The position numbers and the translations under genes were made by a program. Under the pieces are notes generated by a model. The model ran no database searches. It had not been told where the DNA came from and saw nothing but the letters and a program-made list of their open reading frames with translations. Below, piece by piece: positions 28,837 to 38,733 of a stretch of 64,000 nucleotides of DNA; the first letter of the stretch is position 1, and every line of letters begins with the position of its first letter. The stretch lies in NCBI RefSeq assembly GCF_008632455.1, contig NZ_CP043929.1, forward strand, positions 4,092,001-4,156,000. The letters run 5' to 3'. The stretch comes from Methylomonas rhizoryzae. GTDB lineage: Bacteria > Pseudomonadota > Gammaproteobacteria > Methylococcales > Methylomonadaceae.

Positions 28837-29973
28837 ATGCCGATGCAAGTAAAAGTTATCGCCAGTCTGGCCCAAGTGGCGGCACAGGACTGGAATCGTT
28901 TATTGGTCGACGCTTATCCCTTCCTTCGCCACGAATATTTATCGGCTTTAGAGCGTAGCGGTGCGGCCAGCCTTGCTACCGGTTGGCAGGCAAGGCATTT
29001 GTTGGTGCTGCAAGGGGAAAGTCTGATTGCCGCGTTGCCTATGTACCAGAAGCAGCATTCCTGGGGTGAATACGTGTTCGACCAGCAATGGGCGCTGGCG
29101 CATGAACGATACGGTTTGGAATATTACCCCAAATGGTTGACCGCGATTCCGTTCACGCCTTGTCTGGGGCCGCGGTTGTTGATTGCGCCCGAAGTCGATG
29201 CGCGTTTGATTTGGAATTTAGTGTTAGACCACGTTCGCGCTCAGGCTATTTCCTCTTGGCATTGTTTGTTTCCCGACGCGGTACAGTTGGGCATGTTGCG
29301 GGAGATGCAATTGATCGTTCGCCATGATGTACAGTTTCAGTGGTTTAATCGGGGATATAAAGATTTCGACGATTATTTGCAGGCGCTCAATGCAAGCAAA
29401 CGCAAAATGATTAAGAAAGAACGCCGGCGGGTAACCGAACAAGGCATCGATATGTTGCAAATAGCCGGGACGGAGGCTACTCCGGAGCAATGGCATGTGG
29501 CATTTCAGTTTTATTCGATGACCTACTACAAACGGCGGCGCGAGCCTTATTTGTCCGAAAGCTTTTTTCGACAAATCGCCAAAGAGATGGCGGAGAGCTG
29601 CATATTGGTATTCGCAGTTAAAGACGCCGCTTACGTCGGTGCAGCCTTATTTTTTGTCGGGTCGGATTGTCTGTACGGACGCTTTTGGGGATGCCGCGAA
29701 GAATACGACGTTTTGCATTTCGAAGCCTGTTATTACCAAGGGCTGGAATTTTGCATTCAACAGGGCTTGCAGAGATTCGATTCGGGCGCGCAAGGCGAAC
29801 ACAAGATTGCCCGAGGTTTCGAACCGATACTTACCCAATCCGCCCATTGGATCAAGGATCCACGGTTTGCCAGATTGATTGCCGATTTTACCGAGCGTGA
29901 AAAACAGCATGTTTTAAAATACCAAACCGATGCCGCGAGGCTTTTACCTTTCAAACAAACGACTGCGACCTAA
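28837..29973 (+). CDS. FemAB/GNAT-type peptidogalycan-like acyltransferase family protein
   Basis: A 378-residue protein from ATG 28837 (28843 also possible; neither has a strong ribosome site). Features include PFLRHEYLSALERSG near the N-terminus, a GPRLL block, KRKMIKKERRRV in the middle, and a C-terminal RFDSGAQGEHKIARGF motif, all characteristic of the widespread DUF482/FemAB-like GNAT family. Relatives are annotated as peptidogalycan biosynthesis proteins or GNAT acyltransferases, but their substrate is not established. No membrane segment. It is divergent from the DUF938 gene. Confidence 0.85.
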   Translation: MPMQVKVIASLAQVAAQDWNRLLVDAYPFLRHEYLSALERSGAASLATGWQARHLLVLQGESLIAALPMYQKQHSWGEYVFDQQWALAHERYGLEYYPKWLTAIPFTPCLGPRLLIAPEVDARLIWNLVLDHVRAQAISSWHCLFPDAVQLGMLREMQLIVRHDVQFQWFNRGYKDFDDYLQALNASKRKMIKKERRRVTEQGIDMLQIAGTEATPEQWHVAFQFYSMTYYKRRREPYLSESFFRQIAKEMAESCILVFAVKDAAYVGAALFFVGSDCLYGRFWGCREEYDVLHFEACYYQGLEFCIQQGLQRFDSGAQGEHKIARGFEPILTQSAHWIKDPRFARLIADFTEREKQHVLKYQTDAARLLPFKQTTAT

Positions 29974-30267
29974 AGCAATAGAGGCGGCCGCGTTTCGGCA
30001 ATTTGACCGCGTTGTAAGCAGGTACGGCTACAATACACTGGGCCCGGCTGATTTCCTCCTTTTACAGATGCTTGTTCGACGGGGGGCGGCTTTTTATTTC
30101 AAGCGCCTCGTTATAAAACAGCCTCCCAAGAAATTTGATCCACTTCAAATTTGCTATTCACGTAATCTTTAAATTAGCGCTATTATTCCTTGAAAAACTT
30201 GGCGATTGCGTCACAAATCGACCGCGCAGTTGTTTTTCGTCCATGCTGTCCACCCCGCGATAAAACG

Positions 30268-31338
30268 ATGAATCGATTCCATTTTGCTTTTGTAACCCTG
30301 CCCGTTTGTTTGATCCTAGCAAGTGGTTGTTCGCCTAAGACGACTGCGTTAAAGCGGGATAATTCAACGTCTTATCGAACTTATACCCGTAACGCTAATC
30401 CGCCGCCTAAGGTAGTGTCGGCGATGAGTTATTCGGGGCAATTCCCCAAACCGGCGGAATTGGAGCCTGCCGTAGATTTTTGGCGTAAGACTTACGCGGT
30501 GTGGCAGCGTTCGGAAGTGGCGTATCACGACGACCGCTATATGAATGTCGTGTATGAAGTGATGACGCTGCCGGGTTATGTCGGCGAAGGCTTGACCGCG
30601 GAACAAAAGCGTCTAATGTCCGAGCGCCGGGATTATTGGAAGGGTCAGCTCGCAGGGTTGGAAAGCAAGCTCCGTTACAACGCGCCATTAACCCCGCAGG
30701 ATAGAATGTTGATCGATAAATTCGAACGCGCCGGATTGTCGGTAAATACCGTGTTGGCCGGGGCCGGTGACCGGGTTAGGGCGCAACGCGGTACGCGCGA
30801 GCGCTTCAAACGGGGCATGGAAATCAGCGGACGTTACAATTTACAGTTCAGAAAGATTTTCCGCGATGCCGGATTACCGGAGGAATTGGCTTTGTTGCCT
30901 CACGTGGAATCCTCGTTTCAGCCGGCCGCACGTTCGTCGGCGGGGGCGGTAGGCATGTGGCAATTCACCAAAGCGGCTGCACAGACTTTTATGCCGGGCA
31001 ACAATCGGGTCGATCAGCGCTTGGACCCTTTTATCTCTGCCGTCGGAGCGACGCGCTACCTGAGTTATGCCTACGGCAAATTAGGCGATTGGCCCAGTGC
31101 GGTCACTTCCTACAATCACGGTATCGGCGGAATGAAACGGGCTCAATCCAATATGGGTAAAGATTTCGCCCGTATCGTCCGCTACTACGATGGGCCGGCC
31201 TTCGGTTTCGCGTCCAGAAATTATTACGCACAATTTCTGGCTGCCCGGGAAATCGCTGCGAATACGGACGCTTATTTCCCGGAGGGCATCCGATACGAAG
31301 AGCCGTTAGGGCCGGGGCAATATTTGGCGGCTGAGTAG
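30268..31338 (+). CDS. Lipoprotein lytic transglycosylase (MltD-like SLT domain)
   Basis: A 356-residue protein. The N-terminus MNRFHFAF... ends in a lipobox, LASGC with Cys 21, so the protein should be anchored in the outer membrane facing the periplasm. The C-terminal half has the lysozyme-like SLT fold: LLPHVESSFQP with the catalytic Glu, SSAGAVGMWQF, the RLDPFISAVGATRYL block, and AVTSYNHG. It should cleave peptidoglycan with 1,6-anhydro product formation. Unlike canonical MltD it has no LysM repeats at the C-terminus. The ATG at 30268 is preferred over an upstream start at 30190 because only it gives a signal peptide. Confidence 0.88.
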   Translation: MNRFHFAFVTLPVCLILASGCSPKTTALKRDNSTSYRTYTRNANPPPKVVSAMSYSGQFPKPAELEPAVDFWRKTYAVWQRSEVAYHDDRYMNVVYEVMTLPGYVGEGLTAEQKRLMSERRDYWKGQLAGLESKLRYNAPLTPQDRMLIDKFERAGLSVNTVLAGAGDRVRAQRGTRERFKRGMEISGRYNLQFRKIFRDAGLPEELALLPHVESSFQPAARSSAGAVGMWQFTKAAAQTFMPGNNRVDQRLDPFISAVGATRYLSYAYGKLGDWPSAVTSYNHGIGGMKRAQSNMGKDFARIVRYYDGPAFGFASRNYYAQFLAAREIAANTDAYFPEGIRYEEPLGPGQYLAAE

Positions 31339-31391
31339 TGGGGGCTGTGTTGCAAACGGAGTGGGCAGCGCATGTATTTGCCGTCGATGAT

Positions 31392-31414
31392 CCGGGAGAC
31401 GCTTAGGCTCCCGG
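31392..31414. terminator. Possible bidirectional terminator hairpin
   Basis: Between the convergent transglycosylase and metalloprotease genes, CCGGGAG and CTCCCGG form a perfect 7-bp stem with a 9-base loop. The nearest T-run on the plus strand lies 15 bases downstream, so it is not a classic intrinsic terminator. Confidence 0.35.
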
Positions 31415-31432
31415 AGACGATTACGCCGGTTT

Positions 31433-33436
31433 TTATTCGATGACCGGAACGCTGACGGTAGTCGGACGATAGGCCGCAACCAAAGGTGCGGTGTAATTGA
31501 TGGTTTTGGCTTGATCCGAGGCATTGGCATCGCCTTCCGCAAAACCGCAAGGAGCGCCGGCGCATTCGCTGCTTAAGTCAGGCGTCGCAAACAACATCAG
31601 CGCCGGGCCTTTATAACTCATAATTGTACCGAAGCTTTCATCCACACCCCATGCGTAGGAGTAATCGAATTTTCCGGCAAAGCTGCTGTATTCGCGGTCG
31701 TGAACCGTTCCGAAACTATGGCCTAGTTCGTGGGTAAACGTATTGGAACCGCAGAAAAAGCTATCGTCTTCGTCTTTTGAATAACCATCGCCTATCGTTC
31801 CGAAACCGGTGTTTGCTTGAGCGTCGCCGCCGTTGGCAAAGCCTACGTAAGTAGTGCCGCAGCTGCCGGCCGTTGCGGCGTGTAAGGGGCGAAACAACAC
31901 GACCAAATCCGCTCCGTATTGATTGCGTAGCGCGGCGGTGCCCGCAAACGCGCCGTTGTCGTTCGCTAAATCGAACAAGGCGGTGGCATTCGCGCTAGCC
32001 TCCGAATAGTGCGTTTTCTGAGTGTGCACCAGTCGTAAGCGCATGTTGATGCCTGAATCCTGATACGCTTGGTTGGATACGTCTACCAGATATTGGATAC
32101 GTTGTTTGGCGTAGTCGGCGGTTTGATTTTCCGTGGTGTACAACACCATCAGATCGACGATAACCTTGTCTGAAGAATTGTTGGCGACCGTATCATTGGA
32201 GCCGGATTTTTGCGCTTCGTAGCTTGCTTGCGCTTGTAGCGCGTTGGCTTGTGCCGCTTTGGCCAGCGCGAGTTTTTTCTTATAGCCGGCTTTGGCAAGT
32301 TTGATTGCTTTTAGCGTTGTACGCAGGGCTTTGCTGCTGGCGCGTAATTCATTTTTAATTTGTTTCAGTTGTTGAGTGAATTGGGCAAGCTGCGCGCCTA
32401 ACTGAGTATCGGTTTTAGCGGTTGCCAGCGCTTTGCGCACTGCCGTTAGTTGGGCTTTTGTCGTCCGCAATTCGGACTTTAAATTGGCAATTTCGGATTT
32501 AATCGCTACGCCGTCGGCGATGGCTTGCTGATAGTCGGCCAATAGGGTTTCCGCTTGGGAGGCCAAAGTTTCGGCATTTGCTTTGGCTTGTTCCGCTGCG
32601 ATCTGCAGATTGTCGAGTTCGCTGTTCATGCTCAAGAGCGGGTTGTTCATCGTTGCCGGCTGACCGGGTATCGGCTCTACTTCATCGTGTTCCAAGCCGG
32701 CGTTTGCCAAGCCCGATTGACTAACGTCCACAATGACGGTTTGGCCGTTGACGGTTTCTATGTTGTAAGCTCCGTCCGGGGTATAAACGTTTCCAATCAC
32801 CCCGGCGTCGCCTTCTGACAGATAAATTCTGTAACCTTTACCCTCGTCTCCCAGATAACCCATCCAGGTCGAGCTGCCGTCTTCGTGTTCGATTTGGCTG
32901 TCGTGGCGGACGGTATATTGACCTATCGGCAGGTCCAATACGAAGTCGTCGCCGGAGGCCACATCCCGTAATTCATCCATGGGTAAAGCAACGTTCATGA
33001 CCGAGCCTTGATTGAAGTGCCGATATTGTTCCGGCAAATTGGCATTCGATTCGGGTTGCACCACTATCAACTTGGCCTTTTCGATCGCGCTATCCGCGGC
33101 GATATTGCCGCTGCCGTTACGGCCGCTGATAACCACCGTCGTAATTTTGTCGTTTAAGCTTTCAACCGAAAAGTTATAACCTTCCAACAGTTGATTTAAA
33201 GCTTCCGTCCAGTTGGCGGCAGCAAGTTTTCGGTTAATCAAATCTTGCTCGACGTCGGCATTGATTTCGAACGAAATCCCGCTACGGTTAGCCAGTTGAT
33301 TAGTTACTTGGAGTAGCGTTTTGTTTTTTGCTACGTGATAGATCGTGTGGTGTTGTTCTTTAAACAGATTGGCACTCACGCTGGTAGGAAATGCCATAGC
33401 CAACGCTAAGGCAAGCAGTATTGTATTTGTTTTCAT
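31433..33436 (-). CDS. Secreted reprolysin-type zinc metalloprotease with STN domain and coiled coil
   Basis: A 667-residue protein. ATG 33436 follows AAGGTGA at proper spacing and opens a clear signal peptide ending at about SVSA, residue 22. Residues about 30-100 form an STN-like (secretin/TonB short N-terminal) domain: HVAKNK-type start, NRSGISFEI, and LNQLLEGYNFSV. A long helical, probably coiled-coil, region lies at about 285-420. The C-terminal protease has HELGHSFGTVH (zinc ligands and catalytic Glu) and the Met-turn GTIMSYK. STN domains normally sit in outer-membrane transporters and secretins, so their fusion to a metzincin is unusual. Export route after the Sec step is unknown. The gene converges with the transglycosylase gene. 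Confidence 0.85.
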   Translation of the reverse strand: MKTNTILLALALAMAFPTSVSANLFKEQHHTIYHVAKNKTLLQVTNQLANRSGISFEINADVEQDLINRKLAAANWTEALNQLLEGYNFSVESLNDKITTVVISGRNGSGNIAADSAIEKAKLIVVQPESNANLPEQYRHFNQGSVMNVALPMDELRDVASGDDFVLDLPIGQYTVRHDSQIEHEDGSSTWMGYLGDEGKGYRIYLSEGDAGVIGNVYTPDGAYNIETVNGQTVIVDVSQSGLANAGLEHDEVEPIPGQPATMNNPLLSMNSELDNLQIAAEQAKANAETLASQAETLLADYQQAIADGVAIKSEIANLKSELRTTKAQLTAVRKALATAKTDTQLGAQLAQFTQQLKQIKNELRASSKALRTTLKAIKLAKAGYKKKLALAKAAQANALQAQASYEAQKSGSNDTVANNSSDKVIVDLMVLYTTENQTADYAKQRIQYLVDVSNQAYQDSGINMRLRLVHTQKTHYSEASANATALFDLANDNGAFAGTAALRNQYGADLVVLFRPLHAATAGSCGTTYVGFANGGDAQANTGFGTIGDGYSKDEDDSFFCGSNTFTHELGHSFGTVHDREYSSFAGKFDYSYAWGVDESFGTIMSYKGPALMLFATPDLSSECAGAPCGFAEGDANASDQAKTINYTAPLVAAYRPTTVSVPVIE

Positions 33437-33680
33437 CTCGGTCACCTTGAACAGCGAAAACCTCAGCAAGCAAACCAACCGAACCAACTTGCTGAGTTAA
33501 TTAAAATTTCGAGTGAAAATTTATCAAAATCCCCGGATTTATCTGTGAGCGGGTGACCGCTTTTTTGGCCCGTTAGTTAAAGGGCTGCGTAACGTTTCAC
33601 GTTTCTAGGGTAGGGAGTGGGTGTGCGGATGTTGAAGAGTGAGCGAATGGGGCCGGAGCTGCTTACGCCGTGACCGGCGG

Positions 33681-34169
33681 TCAGTCAAAAACGTCGCCCC
33701 AGGATGGTTCATCCGGGTTAGCGGCATTTTCGGAATGCGCGGGTTCGCTGCCGGTAGTTTCGGTTAAAGGCGTGGCGTCGTGGGAGCTGGGCGCGCTGTT
33801 CGAGGCATGGCATTTAGGGCAAGTGACGGCCAGATAGCTGTCTAACAGCTCGCAAAGTTGTTCGTAGAACTGTTCTATCGGCTTTTGTTGCATTTGTTGG
33901 TCGATAAATTGTTGCAAAAACAATTTTTCGGCGGTGATCAGTTGTTCGCTTAGCCCCAGGGCATCGGTTTTATCGACGTTGAGTTTATCCGCCAGACGGC
34001 GGGCCAAAAGATTGCCGCGCATGGTTTGGCGGTTTTTAATGTCGTCCAGCAGCCGTTCGAAATCCCGGTGGCGTTGGTTTTTGTTTCGCCAGATCAGAAG
34101 CAATACGCCGGTAATCAAGATGACAACCGATGCCGTCGTCAACGAACCAATCAGCCATAGCAAATTCAT
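33681..34169 (-). CDS. Hypothetical single-span membrane protein, third gene of VWA operon
   Basis: A 162-residue protein with one N-terminal membrane helix (about residues 5-27), then a charged helical cytoplasmic domain, and a C-terminal tail rich in Ser, Ala and acidic residues after a CPKC pair (CPKCHAS). The first 100 residues resemble the preceding gene product (membrane helix, basic KNQRHR stretch, then a helical domain), suggesting the two are diverged paralogues. It lies 9 bp after that gene and should be cotranscribed. Family and function not recognised. Confidence 0.75.
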   Translation of the reverse strand: MNLLWLIGSLTTASVVILITGVLLLIWRNKNQRHRDFERLLDDIKNRQTMRGNLLARRLADKLNVDKTDALGLSEQLITAEKLFLQQFIDQQMQQKPIEQFYEQLCELLDSYLAVTCPKCHASNSAPSSHDATPLTETTGSEPAHSENAANPDEPSWGDVFD

Positions 34170-34178
34170 CCCGGCGCC

Positions 34179-34787
34179 TCACTGCTTGGAATGATGCTTG
34201 GCCGCATCGATTGTGGATTGAAATATCTGCAGCATTTTTTTACTACTGTTTTCCAATTCCAGTTGGCTTTGGTGACCTGCAAATACCCGCGCATATTCCG
34301 CGCTGATTTCGTCTATGGTTTTCATTGCAGTGTCCAACTGCAACACTAATTGCTCGTTGATTCGTTCCAGCCCCGGTGGGGCTTTGGTTACGCTGTGCGT
34401 GGTTTTACCGGCGGCAACGTCGGTCAGCAAACGTTGGTAAGGTGCGGACAATTGGCCGATTTTTCGGTCGATCTGGGAGAGCAAGGCCATTTCCCGATGC
34501 AGGAAAAATTGAATCACGCTGTGCAGCAGCGCCCGTTCCGATTCGGAAACCTCGTGCAACACATTGTCGATCGATTGTTTGTCCAGCCCGCAATTGTCGG
34601 TTAACAGTTGCTCTAAAGGCTGATTTTTCAGAAACATTTGTTCATCGAATTTGCTGATGAATTTATCGATCGCTTCGATTTCCCGGTTTTGTTTTTTTCG
34701 CGACATAAAAAACAGAATCCCGGCTAAAAGCACTACGCCGGCCAGTAATTCCACCATTAAGACTATCAATGCGGCGTCAGCGGTCAT
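34179..34787 (-). CDS. Hypothetical single-span membrane protein, second gene of VWA operon
   Basis: A 202-residue protein. The ATG at 34787 overlaps the VWA gene's stop (TGATG), so translation is coupled; a GTG at 34790 is possible. One N-terminal membrane helix (about 8-30) is followed by SRKKQNREIEAID and a long alpha-helical cytoplasmic region. It shares layout with the next gene. I do not recognise the family. Operon position next to a VWA protein suggests the three act as a membrane complex. Confidence 0.78.
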   Translation of the reverse strand: MTADAALIVLMVELLAGVVLLAGILFFMSRKKQNREIEAIDKFISKFDEQMFLKNQPLEQLLTDNCGLDKQSIDNVLHEVSESERALLHSVIQFFLHREMALLSQIDRKIGQLSAPYQRLLTDVAAGKTTHSVTKAPPGLERINEQLVLQLDTAMKTIDEISAEYARVFAGHQSQLELENSSKKMLQIFQSTIDAAKHHSKQ

Positions 34788-36538
34788 CACGTCAGCTTCT
34801 CCAAAAGTTGCTGCTGTTTTTTCAGATTGGACTTGTTCAGCGCACGGTAAACGGCGTATCCAATCCCGAACAATAGTAAATTAGCGAACGTTACAATGCC
34901 GATAACCATTGCCCAATTCGTGGTTGCTTCCGCCGCCTCCATCGGCGGCGCGGGTACGGATTCCGGTTCGGTTTGCGTTTCGGGTGATGGCGGCGTTACT
35001 TTCTCGTCGGTAGCGACGCTGGCCGGGCTGGCGGATGCGAACCAGCTTTCATCTATCGTAATCGCCGGCAAGGTAGGGCTGATAGCGTTTCCGTCCAGGG
35101 TTTTTGCGGTGACGTCAAAGCGTATGTGCAGTGGCACGTCTGCGGGAACATGCTCGATTTGCATCTGCCATATGCCGTTTTGTGCCGTCACTACTTGGCT
35201 TTGTGCGGCTTCTTCGCCTTTTTGAACGTGCGCGGTAATGCTCATTGCCGCCACGTCAAGCACCGCGATGTCGGGTTGAAACGTCAAGCCGACTTGGCGC
35301 TTGTCGACGTTTACGGATTTTTCCAGGCGAACGACTTGGGCAACCGCTTCAATGTCTCGATTCAATTCACGTTGAAAGGTTTTGCCGTCGGCGACGATGT
35401 GCAAGCGATGTTTGCCTCGGGATAGTCCGGGTATTTGATGACTAAAAAATCCCGCTTGCCCTGCCGAAGCGGGGATGGGCGCGGCCGCCTGCTCGTCCAC
35501 GGCGACGGACAGGGAAATCAGTTGTAAAAAATCGGCTCGGCTAATCAGTTGCCCTTGTTCGGTAAAACTTAGCGTTAACGGGACAGCTTCCGATTCGGAC
35601 ACGAAATTGCCCGGTCCTTCGAGCACCAATTGTAAATCGGTCAGAATCATCACCTGATTGTCGGGATCGATAGCCGCTTGAATCTGCCAACTGCCCAGCG
35701 CCGGTTGCTTAACGGTAATCAAATCGTATGACGGGTTTGCCAGCCACGCGACATTGGGCCGTTTGGATTCGGAATCTATGCTTTGCCGGTCCGGGTCGAT
35801 TAAGCGGGTGGGATTAGCGCCGGCTTGCTTGAACACCAACACCGAGAACTCCCGAATGCTGCCGTCGATAGTAAAGCGGTTGTCGGTTAAGGGAACGGTG
35901 TCGCGCGGAGCCGCTTTTTGCGCCATTTTCAAAAACGCGCGTTGCAATTGGTCGGCGGTGACGGCGATTTCGTTCCAACCGCCGCTGTCGTAAGCCAAAC
36001 TGTGCAGCAATGGTTTATCGGCTTGGTCGGACAAAGCGATGGTATTGATTTTGATGCCGCGTTGTATCAATCGGGGTAATCCTTCGCTCAAGATGCGTTC
36101 CCTGGAATCGGCACTGACCATGATATCTTTGGAAATATCCACCATGCCGTCGGTCAACAGAATCAGGTTTTTGTTGCCGGTGCCGCCAAACCCTTGCCCC
36201 GTAGCGGTTTCGAGCGCGCGTTCTATGTTGGTGAAGGCACCGCGCGAATGAATGGCTTTTAACGACTTCAGCGCTGTTTTGCGCCAGTCGCTATCCAGCG
36301 CGTCGGTATGGCTGAGCAACTTGACGTCTTCCGCAAACAGCCACAAGGACACTTTGGTGCTGTCCGGCAACAAATCAATCAGTAATTCCGCCGCGTCCAC
36401 CCGCAAATTGTTGGGATCGTTCTGCTTCATGCTGCCGGACACGTCGATTAACACCTGCACTTCATCCGTTTCGGCGCAGATGCAATAATGCGGATAAAGC
36501 CACAGGCAAAGCAGCAAGGTATGCAACCACGGTTTCAT
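34787..36538 (-). CDS. VWA-domain membrane-anchored protein
   Basis: A 583-residue protein from ATG 36538 with a signal peptide ending near residue 22 (YPHYCICA). A von Willebrand factor A domain starts straight after it: the MIDAS motif DVSGSMKQ, a Thr in the RGAFTNIE loop, and LILLTDGMVDIS complete the metal site. The middle has predicted beta-sandwich segments. The C-terminus has a proline-rich stretch, one membrane helix (about VIGIVTFANLLLFGIGYAV) and a basic cytoplasmic tail, so the VWA domain faces the periplasm. Substrate or partner unknown. First gene of a three-gene operon, divergent from the PQQ-type gene across 132 bp. Confidence 0.88.
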   Translation of the reverse strand: MKPWLHTLLLCLWLYPHYCICAETDEVQVLIDVSGSMKQNDPNNLRVDAAELLIDLLPDSTKVSLWLFAEDVKLLSHTDALDSDWRKTALKSLKAIHSRGAFTNIERALETATGQGFGGTGNKNLILLTDGMVDISKDIMVSADSRERILSEGLPRLIQRGIKINTIALSDQADKPLLHSLAYDSGGWNEIAVTADQLQRAFLKMAQKAAPRDTVPLTDNRFTIDGSIREFSVLVFKQAGANPTRLIDPDRQSIDSESKRPNVAWLANPSYDLITVKQPALGSWQIQAAIDPDNQVMILTDLQLVLEGPGNFVSESEAVPLTLSFTEQGQLISRADFLQLISLSVAVDEQAAAPIPASAGQAGFFSHQIPGLSRGKHRLHIVADGKTFQRELNRDIEAVAQVVRLEKSVNVDKRQVGLTFQPDIAVLDVAAMSITAHVQKGEEAAQSQVVTAQNGIWQMQIEHVPADVPLHIRFDVTAKTLDGNAISPTLPAITIDESWFASASPASVATDEKVTPPSPETQTEPESVPAPPMEAAEATTNWAMVIGIVTFANLLLFGIGYAVYRALNKSNLKKQQQLLEKLT

Positions 36539-36670
36539 AAGCTTATTGCGGGAAACAAGATTGCTGAAACTATAGTTCAAGATGCCGGCCGGGCAGCACG
36601 GAATATGTCTTGACAAACGGCAATGTTACCCTCTAGGCTCAGCCGACCCTTTCCGCTACCGGAGTTTGCC

Positions 36671-38617
36671 ATGCACTACCTACGATTGAGTTTATGGACG
36701 GCGGTTTTTGCAGGGATGATGGCCAATGCACACGCTGTAAGCATTACCGAACGCGCAGGTAATCAGTTTCGCACCGCGGCCAACAACCAAGAGTTTTTGT
36801 TGAATAAAAGCAACGTGAACCCGGAGCGCTTCGGTTTGCTCAGAACCTACGATTTCAACGCTAAAGTGGAAACTCAGCCGTTAGTGCTGGAAAATGCCGC
36901 CGGCGGCGACGATTTGGTCGTCGTCACCACCATGAAAAACGAGGTGATCGGCATCAACGGCCGTACCAATGCCACGGTGTACAACGTCAAACTCGGTCCG
37001 GAAGTCAGTTCGCAAGACATGGACATGTGGAAACACACCCCCACTTGGGGCATATCGGCGACGCCTATTATCGATCCGGCTACCAATACCTTGTTCGTTG
37101 CGGCTTGGCAGCGAAAAAACACCCACGACAACCGCTTTCGCGATTACTGGCTGTACGCGCTGAATCCGCTGGACGGCAGCCGCAAGGCAGAACCGGTGCG
37201 AATTTGGGGACAGTCGCAGGAAGGCAACGGCTGTTGGTTTAACGACGCCGACGCCACTTATATGGAAAACGGTCAGAAGAAACAATACGTTTATCCCAAA
37301 TTGCGCGCCGGCTTGGCCTTGACCGACAACCACGGACTGGTACTGGCCTTTGCCGCCAATGCCGAATCCAATTTGGGCGGGCGGAAAAATCCGCACGGCT
37401 TCGTGCTGGCCTACGATACGCGCGGCTTGTTAGCACAGCCGGGATTTTCCAACCAGCCCGCCATGTTTTGCGCCACCCGCTTCAATTCCTGGGGCGCCGG
37501 AATCTGGCATGCCGGCGGTGCGCCGGTTACCGAAGGCGACATGATTTACGCCGCAACCTCTAACGGCACCTCCAACAACGGCGGCGAAGACTTGGCCGAG
37601 AGCATGCTCAAATTGCGTTTCGTACCCGGTAGCGGCGGCTCCCGGCCGGTATTGCAATTGGTGGATTATTACAAGGCTTTCATGGACGAACGTACCAGCG
37701 GTGCAGGCTGTTTATGGAACGACAACAACTCGGAAGTGTCCTGCGGCCGCGCCGCCCACGGCGCGGCCGGGGCGGATTGGGACTTCGGCGCCGCCGGGCC
37801 GATGTTGGTGCCCGGCTCCAGTCTGCTGCTGCAGGGCACCAAAGACGGCATCATTTATTCGTTGGACAAATTCAATTTGGGCAAAAGCGATAAATTCAAT
37901 CAACTGATGTCCAAGCCGCCGTTGGTCGCTGCCTATTACGGCGGCGATCAAGCGCAAAATTGGGACAGGGCGCAGCGTCTCAACCGCAGCTTGCCGTGCC
38001 CTGCGGCCGGCAACAGCGACCACGGCTGGTTCGTACCGTGCGGCGATCCGGAAAACAACAAAATGCACCACATTCACGCCTTGGCCCTGGCGCAACGCGA
38101 CCAGCTAGGCGGCATCGTCTACGTGTGGGGCGAAAACTCCCGCTTGAAAACCTATAACTTTTCTACGGTAGACGGTGCGTTGCCGACCTTTCGCGCCGAG
38201 GGCGACGACATGGCTTCGGTAGACGTGGAATCGCCTGGCGGCATGCCGGGCGGCTTGCTGATGGTGTCCGGCAGGCCTTCGACCAGTTCCGCATTTCCGC
38301 ATGCCATAGACTTCGGTACCGCCCTGCTGTGGGCGGTATACCCCAAATACGGCGATGCCAACAAAGATTTCGGCGAAGGCCAGCTGGTCGCTTACGACGC
38401 CACCACCATCCTGCCCGGCAACAAACTGCGCCGCTTATTCCGCACCGGCGACGACACCCACGGCGGCTTGGGCAAAATGTCCAGGATGATTCCGCCGGTC
38501 GTCGTCAACGGCCGAGTGTACGTGATGATTTACCGGGTAGGCGACGTCGACAATTGCAGCGTACCGGACAATCAACTCAAAGTCTGCAGCCAGCTAAAGG
38601 TGTACGGCTTGAAATAA
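36671..38617 (+). CDS. Secreted PQQ-type beta-propeller protein
   Basis: A 648-residue protein. ATG 36671 lies 7 bases after GGAG and starts a signal peptide ending at NAHA (residue 22). The rest has the spaced Trp/Gly and Asp-rich strands of PQQ-like eight-bladed propellers, for example VVVTTMKNEVIGING and GTKDGIIYSLDKF. There are several Cys residues that could form disulfides, and no haem motif. It could be a quinoprotein dehydrogenase, but the characteristic adjacent Cys-Cys and Ca/Ln ligands of methanol dehydrogenases are not evident, so an enzymatic role is unproven. Periplasmic or secreted. Confidence 0.8.
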   Translation: MHYLRLSLWTAVFAGMMANAHAVSITERAGNQFRTAANNQEFLLNKSNVNPERFGLLRTYDFNAKVETQPLVLENAAGGDDLVVVTTMKNEVIGINGRTNATVYNVKLGPEVSSQDMDMWKHTPTWGISATPIIDPATNTLFVAAWQRKNTHDNRFRDYWLYALNPLDGSRKAEPVRIWGQSQEGNGCWFNDADATYMENGQKKQYVYPKLRAGLALTDNHGLVLAFAANAESNLGGRKNPHGFVLAYDTRGLLAQPGFSNQPAMFCATRFNSWGAGIWHAGGAPVTEGDMIYAATSNGTSNNGGEDLAESMLKLRFVPGSGGSRPVLQLVDYYKAFMDERTSGAGCLWNDNNSEVSCGRAAHGAAGADWDFGAAGPMLVPGSSLLLQGTKDGIIYSLDKFNLGKSDKFNQLMSKPPLVAAYYGGDQAQNWDRAQRLNRSLPCPAAGNSDHGWFVPCGDPENNKMHHIHALALAQRDQLGGIVYVWGENSRLKTYNFSTVDGALPTFRAEGDDMASVDVESPGGMPGGLLMVSGRPSTSSAFPHAIDFGTALLWAVYPKYGDANKDFGEGQLVAYDATTILPGNKLRRLFRTGDDTHGGLGKMSRMIPPVVVNGRVYVMIYRVGDVDNCSVPDNQLKVCSQLKVYGLK

Positions 38618-38733
38618 TCCGGTGGGGCCCCCCGCGGATCCGACGCTAAGGCCGCAAACGCCGGGGAATTCAGCTTTCGCCCGCGTCCCGGGCCTTAGAA
38701 GCGTTTACTGAGATACGGGCCGCTTAACGGCAG

